Below are positions 1 through 11,178 of a DNA stretch of 64,000 bases, piece after piece (within the stretch, counting starts at the first letter, position 1; the number at the start of each line of letters is the position of its first letter). Under the pieces are notes generated by a model that saw only the letters and a list, made by a program, of their open reading frames with translations, was not told the origin of the DNA and made no database searches. Both the position numbers and the translations under genes were made by a program. Origin of the DNA: Plecoglossus altivelis (taxonomy: Eukaryota > Chordata > Actinopteri > Osmeriformes > Plecoglossidae); NCBI GenBank assembly GCA_036571765.1, contig BROE01000011.1, forward strand, positions 8,734,324 to 8,798,323. The letters are read 5' to 3'.

Positions 1-70
1 CCGCTCAGAATCCCGCTCTAAATCTCGCTCCGCATCTCGTTCCCGATCTCGTTCTAGATCACAGTCCTGA
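1..70 (+). CDS. srsf4: SR-family splicing factor, 3' end (probably srsf4)
   Basis: Only the last 23 codons are in the window, and the gene enters from the left edge. The frame with codons starting at base 2 reads almost pure Arg-Ser dipeptides (RSESRSKSRSASRSRS...) and ends SQS before TGA at 68-70. Such an RS tail is typical of serine/arginine-rich splicing factors, whose RRMs bind exonic enhancers while the phosphorylated RS domain recruits spliceosome components in the nucleus. The RS tail alone cannot separate SRSF4, 5 and 6. I choose SRSF4 because the next genes are tmem200b and epb41, the neighbours of human SRSF4. The family is sure; the paralogue rests on synteny. Confidence 0.85.
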   Translation, partial: RSESRSKSRSASRSRSRSRSQS

Positions 71-120
71 GGTGAAAGATGTCTCCTCGACCTGCATTGA
101 GCCCCTCACCCCTTGTCTTT

Positions 121-139
121 CTTTTTTTATATATATATA

Positions 140-186
<47 letters not shown>

Positions 187-236
187 ACTTTTTTTTTTCT
201 TTTTTTTTTTTAACATATATATATATATATTATTTT
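121..236 (+). repeat. T-run / (TA)n / A-run / T-run low-complexity block
   Basis: The block runs T-run, (TA)n, an A-run of about 45 bases, then a T-run, (TA)n and T-rich end. It lies in the srsf4 3'UTR. T-runs facing A-runs make it self-complementary. Its length is likely to vary and may be poorly assembled. Confidence 0.9.
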
Positions 237-461
237 CCCCCCTGTAGTGTCCTCTTGTACTTAGAGACATTTGTAAAGTATGTGGTAGGTCTAAGAAAAA
301 AATGCCTGGATAGACTTTTATAAGTTGTAATGGACTGTTGTAGTGGGTGTCTTAACCTTTGTATTACATGCATACATAGTGTGCTGTCAATGTGATGAGT
401 GGGATTTGTTTTATTCTGTCTTTTGATCCTTGTGGAATTTCTTTTTAACAGTTAATTTGAA

Positions 462-467
462 AATAAA
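462..467 (+). promoter_or_regulatory. srsf4: Polyadenylation signal AATAAA
   Basis: A canonical AATAAA lies 392 bases after the srsf4 stop codon, followed by an A-run and then T/G-rich sequence (TTTGTTGTTTGTC), which is a usual downstream-element composition. It is the first canonical signal after the stop outside the TA/A block. Confidence 0.6.
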
Positions 468-485
468 AAAACCCCTGATATGGAA

Positions 486-3400
486 TGAACTTTGTTGTTT
501 GTCTATTGACGGAGAGAATGACCACCTTTCACGTTGGTGTTCAGTTATAAGGGAAAAGGGAGGGGAGAGACATGACACAGTGAACAGGGACCAATCAAAC
601 GGGAGCTTACTCCGCTCATTTTTCCGTTTTGCCACAAGATGGCATTGTGCGCTTTTTCCTGACCAGGGGTCTTTAAAATCGACAATCTGTTGCATTGTCC
701 CAGGGAAGGCTTATGCAGAGAAATATGTCAATCAAATTGTACTTGCCACAATTAAGTTTGTAACGTCATGGATTTGTTTCAACAATGCACCATTTTAAAA
801 CGAGTAACCCCGTCGCCTCGCTTCAAATTCTCATGGATGCACATGACTAACTTCATAGTCAAAGTCACTAAGGAGAACGTTCATCAATGTAGCATGTGTT
901 GCACACAAATATGCCCAATTACTGTGACATAATTTGCTTTTAAGTTACCTTCTAGTGATATCCTAATAAGGTGTCAGCAGCCTGTACCAAAACACGCACA
1001 ACACCCTTGTAGCGCATAACGGATCTATCGTTGCTCCAAGTCGTGGGGTGTCAGACTGGAGGAGGCGCCACTGAAAATCGGCCGTGGAATGGGTTGTTCA
1101 GCTAGTTTTGTGAGGTTGAAGGGCGCATGTGATTTTAGGAATATTACCTATAAACTGGCAACATTTTGTATATTTATGGGAAGATTATTGCTGAGTACCT
1201 ATTGGACAAACCAAGAAGCTCCATACCGACGGTGGAACAACCTCTTATCCATGTATGTTGGATGTTCAGCTCAAGTCATTAGGCTATGTGCAATTGTTTC
1301 ATTCAGTGCAGGCTGCATGGATAATCGGACGAATCGTAGTGCACTGTTTTGATATGAGTCGGAGGATAATGAGACGGCAAGAGAACACAACGGCAGCACA
1401 GGCAAGTAACTTAACCGTATTCAAAAGTACCCTAATACCATGGTCGAGCAGTAATGCATAGCTGGTACAGCGCAACGCTTTGATGCCGATGAGAACTTCA
1501 AACGAACGTGCCTTGTCTAGAAGGTCATTGGTGATTCAACATTTTCACCTCGCAAATCAGCAAACGTTGCAATTGGCCGCGACTTGTATATTACATAGGT
1601 TATGCTATTTATTTATTTTATATATTTGTATACATTTCTGGATTTAATGACGTTGTAGTTGAGGATAAATGACAAATTCCACTGCAAGGTTTATCACAGT
1701 CAGTTTCCAAAGGAATGCAACATCACGTTCCGTCAGGATTCTTGTAGTCACAGCAAGCACTGTTTTGTGTTTTATTTTTTAAATGGCATGAAACATATAA
1801 AATATTTGCAGCCTACAGGTGGAGGTAGCATGCCCTGTTACAAGTTAGAAACATAAATTATTTTAATACCATGTTCATTCTATTTCTAATTCGACGGAAT
1901 TCGATTTCACTCCGTATAAGAATCAATCTCTACGTTTACTTAATGAGCTAAGTGATAGGCAAACGACCCATTTAAAGAAAAGAATCGAGTGTGCGATAAT
2001 TATCATTAGTAATGTGCAATTAATATAAGGAAAGAAGGACGTTATGTAAAGTGTAAATCAAACACAAAGATAGATCTTATTCCCTGATTAAATAGTCTAC
2101 TTTTATGTTTAGATTAGTTGGCAATAGTCCACATTCCTCACCCATTAAACTGCTAGTGGAAAAACAAACTAATGATAGGCATGTCTGGCTTACATCATTC
2201 ATTTATGATGGCCATATCAGTGACCATATGAATATATGGAATGTTCTTGCCAGAGGCAAGTCTTTCCAGAACAATTCATGCTGTACAAAGGGTACTAATA
2301 CTTTCCATCAGACTTTTTCGGCTAGTCTAGGTCAGCTATATTCAAGATTATCACCTACCAGGAGTGTACATGATCTCTTGAGATTTAATCCTTCAGATTT
2401 GACACGCTGGTCTATTTACCCAGGTCACGGCCTTTTCTATGATCATAAAGTATATTTATGTTCTACTGGTAAAAGGGACAGAAAGGCTTTTTGGTTTTAC
2501 TGGTACTGTACATAAGCATCATGCATCATCAGGTAGAGATGCAGTTTACTAGAAGAGGGACAAATGTATTGTTAACTGTTCAGTATAGCAGTGCAAAAAA
2601 CAACAACTATCTATGCTATTTATTTATTCAGGGATCATTACTATTGTTATTGAAAGTACGTCAATTCAAAGTAATTTCTCTTTTCTGGTGCTATCAAGAG
2701 AAATACATTGTTGAGCTTCTAGATGTAAGAGACAAAACAGCAGTATGTACACCAAACAGTCCTATATTTAGTCTTGCAGTATTGCATCACGTCTGAAATG
2801 TATACTACATTGCATTAAATTGCCCTTCAATTTGCTATTCAAAGTTCTAAAATCCTGTCTATTGATGGAAACCAAACAGCCAGGAAGACATGCCTTCACC
2901 CTGTGCCAGGGTTTCGATGAAGGTCCAAGAGACCTGTTCAGAGAGATTCAGTTTGTTTGTAGACAGAAAGGCTGTACAGAACAGGCTGCCAGACAGGCTG
3001 CACAGAACAGGCTGACAGGCAGGCTGTACAGGCTTACCTGATAGTCCTCCTTCTGGACTGGGGTTGTGTGCACTGTCAGAGGATTTGGTGGAGACGGGAT
3101 TTTAAAGGCATTGCTGCAGATCTGTACAGTAATTGCAATTTGTGTTTAAAGCTGTGCTTCCATTTCACTGCACCTTGTTTCTGGTTGTGTGGGAACTGAA
3201 GGAGAACAGCCCAAGAGTTCCTCAGTAGCATCTGAGTTTGGAACTCTTTGAGATGTTTTCAATCAAGATAGCTTTTTTTCTATGATGTTTAACATGGAGT
3301 ATACTGTGTTAAACAAACAGAAGGTTATGGTCAGTTTAGATGCATTGGAAAGGAAGTTAGATTTAGACATGAATCTTTCAACTAGGTTTTAATTAAAGGT

Positions 3401-3829
3401 AACACTTATTTATTCAAATAGTTCAACCACAAAACATTCGGTTTTAACATCAAAGGCAAGTTTTTCAAAAGATAACAAAGGCACAATGAGTTATGAAATT
3501 CAATGCTGTATGAAGTATTTATTATTTCTAACATCTTTTCTCTCCATTTAGAAAGCTCTGGGATTACGGACTTTTAATTTATTAAGATCTAGATGATTCC
3601 ATAGACAGTGTTCTTTCTCCAGAAATAGCGATTGAAGACGCTGGTGATTTTTTAATTGTTTCTTCAAAGAATTACATTGCCGTTTTTGTTCTGTAACCCT
3701 TCATACTGTAGATTGGAGTCTAGCATTAAAAGATCTGTCATTAATCCCTGACCCTTTCCTCCACTCCATAATCTCCCAGGAGCAGTAGTTCCACGTGTAA
3801 CCACGACCAAGAGTTTTGGATACTCAACC
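486..3829. other. Spacer between srsf4 and tmem200b
   Basis: No convincing coding exon is seen. Short open frames here lack family similarity and AT-rich composition explains them. A possible acceptor (pyrimidine-rich TTTTCTCTCCATTTAG ending at 3551) could begin the tmem200b exon, which would put an untranslated first exon and promoter further left. A short local repeat of the type CAGGCTG..ACAGAACAGGCTG occurs at about 2968-3035. Confidence 0.5.
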
Positions 3830-5083
3830 ATGAAGACCCCGAAATCCAAGGGCGAGATGCAAGGCTCCCCCTCCCGCTCTCGGAAGTCTCGCTTCAGCCT
3901 CCGCGGCCGAAAGAAGAAGGAGAGGCTGATCCGAGGCAAGCTCCGAATCCGCTCCATGCCAGGCGTCTTCTTGGTCCTGGGTATCATCGTGGTTGTGGTG
4001 GGCACCGCCTTGGCCGTGGCAGGGTACTGGCCCTACCGGACGCACCGCTCAGCCTCGCCTGAACGGACTGACGGGGGAGGGGTTGTGGAGCCCCAGGCTT
4101 CTAGCTGGAGTCTGGGGGCCAAAGGCCTGCTTTCCACAACCAGCCTCATCCACAGCGAGAGGATGAAGTTGCTGGGCCCTGTCATTATGGGCGTGGGTCT
4201 CTTCATCCTCATCTGCGCCAACACGGTGCTGTATGAGAACCGCGACAGGGAGACCCAGATGCTGCTGGCTCAGATGCGCAACGTCATCTGCTCTGTGTCG
4301 GCGGCCGTGCCCTCGGCCGACCTCTCAGAAATTGCGGCAGCCAACAGCATGGCGAGACACTACCAGTGGCTGAGCAGTCTGCCCGCCGCCCACCTCAACA
4401 TCCTGTGTCTACAACAGCTGGCCTGTTCTGAGCCTCTATTGCACACCAGGAACCTGGGTGAGGAGGACATGCCTGGTAGAAACTACCGGCAGGCTACTTT
4501 GAGGACAGAGGCCCTGCACCACCAGGAGTCTGCCTCCACCCCCTCCCTTCACTCATCCCACTCCAATTCCTGCAACTCCAGCAAGACAGACTGCAACACA
4601 CTGGCAGAGACAGAGGTAGACCACCAGCACGCCGCCAACGTTAAGCTCAACAACTGTCTGGTGTCGGCCAGCTCCATGTCCACCCTGGGTGTGGATGACT
4701 GGGAAGCCCCTGCCACGCTCCCCCGACGCTCCCACAGCGTGAGCTACAGAACTAACCCTCATGGCCCACACACCGCTGCAGTGTGTCTGGGGGAGAAGCT
4801 GGCAGCACCTGACGGACAGGGACAGTTAGGAAGGGCCAAACCTGTCATGAGGGAGTCCAACACGGACGTGTGTGTGAACATTGGTGGGAGGGAGGCAGAG
4901 CCCCTGGAGCTCACGCCTGTGGAGGTGCAGAGGCATCGGAGCTGGCCCCGGCTAGACCTGGGCTATGCCAGGCGCCACCTGAAGCTGGAGAATAAGGAGG
5001 ACTCTGTAGACAAGCTGCTGGACCAGCTAGAGCAGCAATGCTCTCAGTGGGATAAGAGCTTCGGCTCGGGGCCTTTCCAGTGA
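3830..5083 (+). CDS. tmem200b: Transmembrane protein 200B-like, single coding exon
   Basis: An uninterrupted 417-codon frame encodes a two-pass membrane protein of the TMEM200 family. The N-terminus (residues 1-43) is strongly basic and Arg/Lys/Ser rich. Hydrophobic segments lie at about 44-66 (GVFLVLGIIVVVVGTALAVA) and 114-134 (LLGPVIMGVGLFILICA). The second is followed by the family-like NTVLYENRDRETQMLL stretch. The remaining 280 residues are polar and Ser/His rich with no obvious domain and probably face the cytosol. The start has a good context (ACTCAACCATGA). TMEM200 genes usually have one coding exon, as here. Human TMEM200B is shorter (about 300 residues) and TMEM200A is near 490, so the paralogue call leans on the neighbours srsf4 and epb41. 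The molecular function of the family is not established. Confidence 0.9.
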   Translation: MKTPKSKGEMQGSPSRSRKSRFSLRGRKKKERLIRGKLRIRSMPGVFLVLGIIVVVVGTALAVAGYWPYRTHRSASPERTDGGGVVEPQASSWSLGAKGLLSTTSLIHSERMKLLGPVIMGVGLFILICANTVLYENRDRETQMLLAQMRNVICSVSAAVPSADLSEIAAANSMARHYQWLSSLPAAHLNILCLQQLACSEPLLHTRNLGEEDMPGRNYRQATLRTEALHHQESASTPSLHSSHSNSCNSSKTDCNTLAETEVDHQHAANVKLNNCLVSASSMSTLGVDDWEAPATLPRRSHSVSYRTNPHGPHTAAVCLGEKLAAPDGQGQLGRAKPVMRESNTDVCVNIGGREAEPLELTPVEVQRHRSWPRLDLGYARRHLKLENKEDSVDKLLDQLEQQCSQWDKSFGSGPFQ

Positions 5084-8000
5084 GGGAGATATTGGCAAGG
5101 ATCCATCAGCTTGTTGAAGAAGAATTCCCTTGGATGCTAATGCATCAATGAGTGTAGGGCTCTTCCTCTGGATCATAGCAATGCACTTTCCAATGACTCC
5201 TGAGTTCCGAGAGTCCTAATGCAACCTCACTCCAGCCCATGTATCATTCTGTGATAGTGCTGTCACACTGTCGGAAACTGTTTTTCTTCATGGGATGTGC
5301 AATGTGGAGGAGCTTCCAGTCTTAAGATGTGAATCTAAAGATACAACACTTGGTCATTGCCTCTTGGGTTGTGTGGATTTCAAAGAACAAAAGTCAGGAT
5401 CTGTGGAGGAATTACATGGAGTTGGCAGGCTAAACAGTTGGTTTTCTAAGAGAGGAAAAACACCCATATCACGAACTGTCATAGCTGAGCAGAGCGATTT
5501 GCCAGTCTGTTTGCTGGATTGCATTTGTGGTTGGCAGAAATGCGAGGAGTCAATTTTGTCTTTCTTTGCCAAAGCATTACTTGTTTTCAAGATTCAGCAA
5601 GCACATCCTATTTGAATGAGAGAGCTAGATTGTAGGCAGAGGGACTGTCTTCACTGTGTAATCCATATGAAACCAAACCACTAGAATATGCAGAGCCTTA
5701 AAGGTGCTGATAGTTCCTGACAAGTGCAGCTAGACTAAAGAAAGGATGGGGCTTTGACACGTAAGGTCTAGGAGACCACATTAGTTGCATGATGAAGATG
5801 CCGTACGTCACAGTGTAATTATTATGCAGAACAATGGCTATATTCGTTGTGTACTAGAGAGAGAGAGAGTTAGTCAAGGTTCTCTGTGACGAACAGTGTG
5901 TCATTTTATAGTGTCCTTCCCCAGGTTATCAATTAGATTACCAGAGCGATAACAGTAGAGGAAGACCCCTCCCTCCTCTCCTCTGTTGACCATCTCTCTC
6001 TGATTCCTAGAATGTATCATACGTCTAGTGGGGTGTTCCGGAGAACAAGAGTTTCAAGTATTGGAGGGCACCAGCAGAGACACATCTCTGTTTGATTAAG
6101 TGAGACGATTCAGTGTATTTGCATGCAGTCGGAGATGTTGGGGGTATCGTAAAGAGGAGAACATGACTCTTTTCCAGAGGACACTCCCTCCTCCCCTTTT
6201 CTCTCTTCCCTCCCTCCGACCCTCCTCCCCCAGATGGGAGGAGAGGGCCCCAACGTGTTTACAATGCCACGGTCTCAACTTGTCTCGCTCTCTTTGTCTG
6301 TACTGCCTGTTTTGTATGCCGTGTGTGATTACTTGTGTTCTAACTGTATACCAAGCAATATCACTGGTCCGACAGAACAATCAATGGCCACGTCTGGCCC
6401 TGTTGACCCACAGAATTAAACGCAATGCCATGTCATGCCTGTGTTTTAAATATAAGGCAGAGCTAAGAAAAACAACTTTGTGCTGTCAGTCATTTCATTA
6501 ACTCCAGTTGTCAAGGTCATGATCTCAGAATGGTTCCCAATGCAGTGTAATTAAATCTTTGCTCGATGTAGATGACCTCATTTGTCAGTAAACAGGCTTC
6601 TTTTGCATTTCATTCAGCCTCACAGCCTCACAATGGCAACCTGGGATTTGCAGCAGGTTGCCTTCACCATCTTCAGGAAATTGGTTCCTTCTACATTATT
6701 ACCCATCACCGCTGGGCAACACACCGATTTGGGAATAAATGGGCGGATAAGAATGAAGCAATCTTCAAAGCCTTAGCACTCCTACATTCCTTCACGGATC
6801 TCATTTTTATGCTAAATTCTGCTGTGGGGTTGACATCCTCTGACCTTGCATCTAGGCACAGCCACTTTTGCAGAATCCTGACAGATCCTGGCAACTTTGT
6901 AGCGATCTGAGATCTGTGCTGGTCACAGCCTCTGTTTGGAGCCGTCCTCAGGGGAGAGAGCGGAAAGAGAAATTCCCCAGCTGTAATTATACTCGGCAAC
7001 ACCCTTCATGCAGGCCAACTTTTTTACCTCCCCCCCCCCCAATTTCAGATTTTATGGTTCCTTCCGGGCAGGTATGCAGTCTCTCGTGATCTCTTCTCAT
7101 TTAATTGGTCATTTACAAGATGGCTTCTGCGATTCTAACAGCTCGTAAAGCTTGCAGGCAAGACCTGGGGCCCCATGCTGCCAAATAACATGATGAGGTG
7201 GGGGCGTGGGGGGAGGGAGGGGGATGAGGATTCCATGGTTACATGAGGGCTTGAGGGGTCGGGAGGGGTGGAAAAGGGAAAGTGACATCAACCGCTGCCA
7301 ATGACAACAGTACTTGTCTCACTCGACTCCCCACCTCCCACTCACTGTTTCTTTCCATTAAGCCTTCTAAGTCCAGACCAATGGCATTCAACCAGAGCGG
7401 TGCCAAATAGGAAGAGTCCTGAGATGTTTGGAGATTTTCATTGAAGAATGGATCTCATGTATGGAAGATCTTGCTGGGTTGGCTAGCATTGGCATGAGAT
7501 GCTGCCCATTACTAGAGTCCATTAGTGTCTGGCAGGCAGAGATTAAGCAAACCTTAGCTACTGCAGAATGATGTCAGGGGTGGTCAACAACTTCCATTTT
7601 TGCAGTCTACAGACTTTTTGCTGATTAATATAGATCGGGTGCCATTCATGAACAGAAAATGTTGTTATTTTAACGATATTCATGTTGTATCATCTGAGAT
7701 GTATATACAAATGATATCAGTTGCTCTATTAAAAGTTGATATATACGACCCAAAAGTCCACAGTTACTATGTGAATATTTGGTCAAGAATTCTGACCTTG
7801 CAAAATGTACGATAGGCACTTTCTGCGGTCTAACTACAGTGTAGCATTCATAACTTGCCTGCTAAAACAGCCATTAAATGCTGGTGGGTGGGAACATCAT
7901 GTCGCCCAACTCAGCCCAACAGTCTTGCAATTAGTGCGTGAGAGTGTGAGAGAGAAAGAGAGAGAAAGGGAGTCGGATAAACGGCTTCAAGCTGGTTGTA

Positions 8001-8924
8001 ATCGTTTTTACTGCAGTCACTCCCAGGGGCGCAGTCTGGTTGGCCTGGGTGCAGGAGTCAATGGGATCCAGGTGTAGACAAGCAACGGTTTCAAAGAAGA
8101 TCCTTCCACTGAAAAGAGACCGAGATGAAAGCTGGGGCGAAGTGTGACAAGGCACGCAGTGTCCCCTTGACTAATGCACACAATGCTTTCGTTTGTTCAC
8201 AAAGCTTGGGCCTTCACCCTCCCCTGACTATGCAGATGAGCCTGTCAAGTCTGCCTGTAGGGTGTCGGTGGAGACGGAGAAAACACTTGGATGGAGGTTT
8301 TCTGCGACAGTAAAAGGGTCTTTGTTGCTCCTCTCCGAGCACTCCAAGTCACCAGCTTGTGGAAACAGCCTCACACAAAACTGGCTTTACAGGCTCTCCA
8401 ATGAGGCACTGAGGTAGAAAGGGATTAATGACAATGGGGTAATTATGGAGCCCGTTTGCTGCAGCAACAAAAGAGGCACACTGCACAAACCTGAAGCTTT
8501 TTTCAAAGGCTTTCCAGCATTATTCAGACATGGAGGATTATACTTGCATGTGCTCAAAATACTCAATTACATTATATGTACGGTCATTATCCAGACTCCA
8601 AGGTAGCAAACACCCCTGTTTATTTTTATTGTGTGTTCTTAATGTGATTTTCCTATTATTTCTTTGCTGAGGTGGAGTTCTTGAGGATGAGGACATTCAG
8701 GCTAGTTTAGAGTGAATTTCGTCTTTTTTTGTGTGTTCACTTTTGCAATCCTTTATCCAGATAAACAAACCACAGTCTGGTGGCGGTGAAAATTGGCTGT
8801 CAATGTGATTCAATGACAGAAGTGTCGATGACGGTACACACTTCAGCTGCCTCTGACCCAGCCTCTGTATGTTCAGCAGAGAGTTGGCCAGTGGCTGATT
8901 CACATGAATCATTGGAATAGGCAG

Positions 8925-8998
8925 GGGTGGGTATTAGCTCAGTGGTAGAACACTTGACTTCAGATCAAAAAGTAACAGGTTTCAGATTTGAGTCATTT
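8925..8998 (+). pseudogene. Degenerate tRNA-Cys-like sequence (tRNA pseudogene or SINE head)
   Basis: The stretch GGTATTAGCTCAGTGGTAGA and the following ACACTTGACTTCAGATCAA match the D arm and anticodon arm of eukaryotic tRNA-Cys. The A-box is nearly intact. The anticodon position reads TCA where tRNA-Cys has GCA, the B-box is altered (GGTTTCAGATTTGAGTC), and no 3' acceptor strand pairs with the 5' end. It is therefore not a working tRNA. It is either a tRNA pseudogene or the head of a tRNA-derived SINE. No poly-A or terminal repeat tail is evident. Confidence 0.65.
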
Positions 8999-9435
8999 CA
9001 AGGGTTTTGTCCAAAAGCTGTTGTGTTAAGAGTTAAATAATGGCTGTTCAGAGCAAACCTACTCACTCGGAAAACTCATTAGTTAAAGCATCGTATCCTG
9101 CAGGATGTTTTTGAAAACCTTTTCAAGTGACCTTTCCAGTTGGAACTCAAGTGGCGGTGTATGCAGCTGGTGCTAGTCTGCTTGTCTGATGGGACTCCTC
9201 TGACAGCAGGCTGAAGCTCTTTGATGATGTGTGCCCACGCGCAGGGATGCAGAGATCCCCGCCAGCCAACCACTCGACTCATGGGGAGAGTAACTCGTCC
9301 TCCGTGTCAAAAGTGTCTTTGTGACTAAAACTTCATTATGTCAACAGTCAAGCCTATCAGCTCACATCTAGCCTGCTATTTGCCCACCAATCAATAGAAC
9401 AAAGGGCTCACGTCACTCTTGAGAGCAGGGTGTTT

Positions 9436-9450
9436 TCTCTCTCTCTCTCC

Positions 9451-9485
<35 letters not shown>
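9436..9485. repeat. (CT)n microsatellite
   Basis: CT dinucleotides with one CCGTTT interruption, in intergenic DNA. Confidence 0.9.
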
Positions 9486-9488
<3 letters not shown>

Positions 9489-11093
9489 CCTCAGCTCATT
9501 TTTCATGATTATCACGAAGCATCACACACTCCCCCACAGATCAGTTGACTGTGCGCATGGGTGTGTGCGTGAGGTGGAGAAGGAAGAGGAGGGAAGTCGG
9601 GGGCTGGTTTTTCTGCAGTGTTCTGATACTCCTCCATGTCCAATCAGGATGGAGAACACAACCACCCAGCAGAAGGTTTTCAAAGCCTTTGACTCTGACA
9701 TGCTGGAACTGATGGGGGCGCCTTGCTGTCGTTTGGTGTGTGCCAACACCAGTCCTCCTGGAGAATGCTCTGGAGGTTGGCAGCCTCAGGTGTTTGTTAA
9801 ACATATCCCATCCCTCCTGACTGTTTTATTTGAGGACAGCTGCTCTGCTGCCGGATGGTGTGTGTGTTGGTGTATTAATTGGGTTTTCTTTCTCAGATGT
9901 GCGGCTGTGTGAAAGGAGCGAGCCTATGTTTTAAACAGTGAGTCAGTATGCACGGGGAGCATTCAGAGTATGATGTGGGACAATCTCTAAAGCCTGAGTG
10001 ATGTTTACTTTCATCTGGCTCAGATAACACATCCTTGCAGACCGCACACAGACAGTGACAAATTGAGGAGGATTACTGCGCGTGTTTATGAACATGCATG
10101 TTTACACTTGGGATTTCATTGCGTCGCCATGTTTTTAAATTGTAAATAGTATCCGTGACTATATTTTCACCGAGGGGTCAAGCCCGTTTGCGTGTGCTTG
10201 TGGCCAATGCGACATCACTTAGGGGAGTTACCTCGAATCACGAGCTTGTTTACCATCAGTCTCCGGGTTCCAGTCACGAATCTGCTCTGGTGTGGAGTGG
10301 ATAGCGCCTCTGTTATTCAAACAGAATAATCAAACTTCACCCCTCCTCCTTCGCCGTTCCTCTCGCACATGCTTTACTCTGCAGTCTCCTCTCTCTCCAC
10401 ACGCCTACCTTACATAAGGTTATCAATTTTGGATGGATATATGAAGATGGCGCGAGAGCCTGAAAGGAATAACCTTTTTTTCCACCAGCAAATTATGCAC
10501 ATGTAGTTAACATCAAGCCGTCATCAGCTTTGGAAGCAGGCTATAGAACGAAGCCAGATGAAGCGTGAACGCAGCTGAGAAGGCCGAAGAGAGCAGTGGT
10601 CACATATGTGTAACACAACGTGTGAGTGCATAAATCCATGCATGTTTTGTCAAGTTGCTAGTGAAACTCAATTTCATGTCGCTTCTCTTGGGAAAATGGT
10701 TTATGGTTATACAAACCTTTTAACCCTCACCACAGCCACCACTAACGTTTCAGAAAGTGGAGAAATTTAAGGATTTGTTGACGTTTCCCTCTTTGCTTTG
10801 AAGACCTTTTCTAGTGGTTTCACTGGATGTGCCGAGTAGCCATTTTCCTCTATTTAAATTGTTGACAGGCTAAACAGCCCCGTTGCAGTAATCCTCAACC
10901 CAAGTCACGAGCGTCTAATTAGGTATTTGTTTCCATCATTAATTCAGCTCCCATTGAAAAAAAGACCCCGTGCAAAGCTGCCACTGCAACCACTGGATGA
11001 CATTATCAACAACTCCCACATGCTCTGCTCCTCAGAGCACAGGATTAAATAGTTGTCGGCTTTCTTTTCAGAATCATTATGTGAACTTTTGCA

Positions 11094-11095
<2 letters not shown>

Positions 11096-11152
<57 letters not shown>

Positions 11153-11178
11153 GTCTCTCACACACACACACACACACC
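11096..11178. repeat. (CT)n-(CA)n compound microsatellite
   Basis: About 60 bases of CT repeats pass directly into nine CA repeats. The tract is intergenic. Confidence 0.95.

Larger units (their letters stand above)
71..485 (+). other. srsf4: srsf4 3' untranslated region (approximate end)
   Basis: This stretch follows the TGA directly. It contains a long T/TA/A low-complexity block and later an AATAAA hexamer at 462-467. Cleavage would be expected some 10-30 bases after the hexamer, so the end given is approximate. Confidence 0.6.

Noticed and set aside
2105..2515. 136-codon open frame on the plus strand left of tmem200b
   Set aside because: No recognisable domain or family similarity, weak start context, and it lies in AT-rich spacer. 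Length alone is not enough.
5295..8077. Several frames of 70-130 codons downstream of tmem200b
   Set aside because: They overlap on both strands, lack similarity or splice support, and are best read as 3'UTR or intergenic noise.
8925..8998. Functional tRNA gene
   Set aside because: There is no acceptor-stem pairing, the B-box is altered and the anticodon position is changed.
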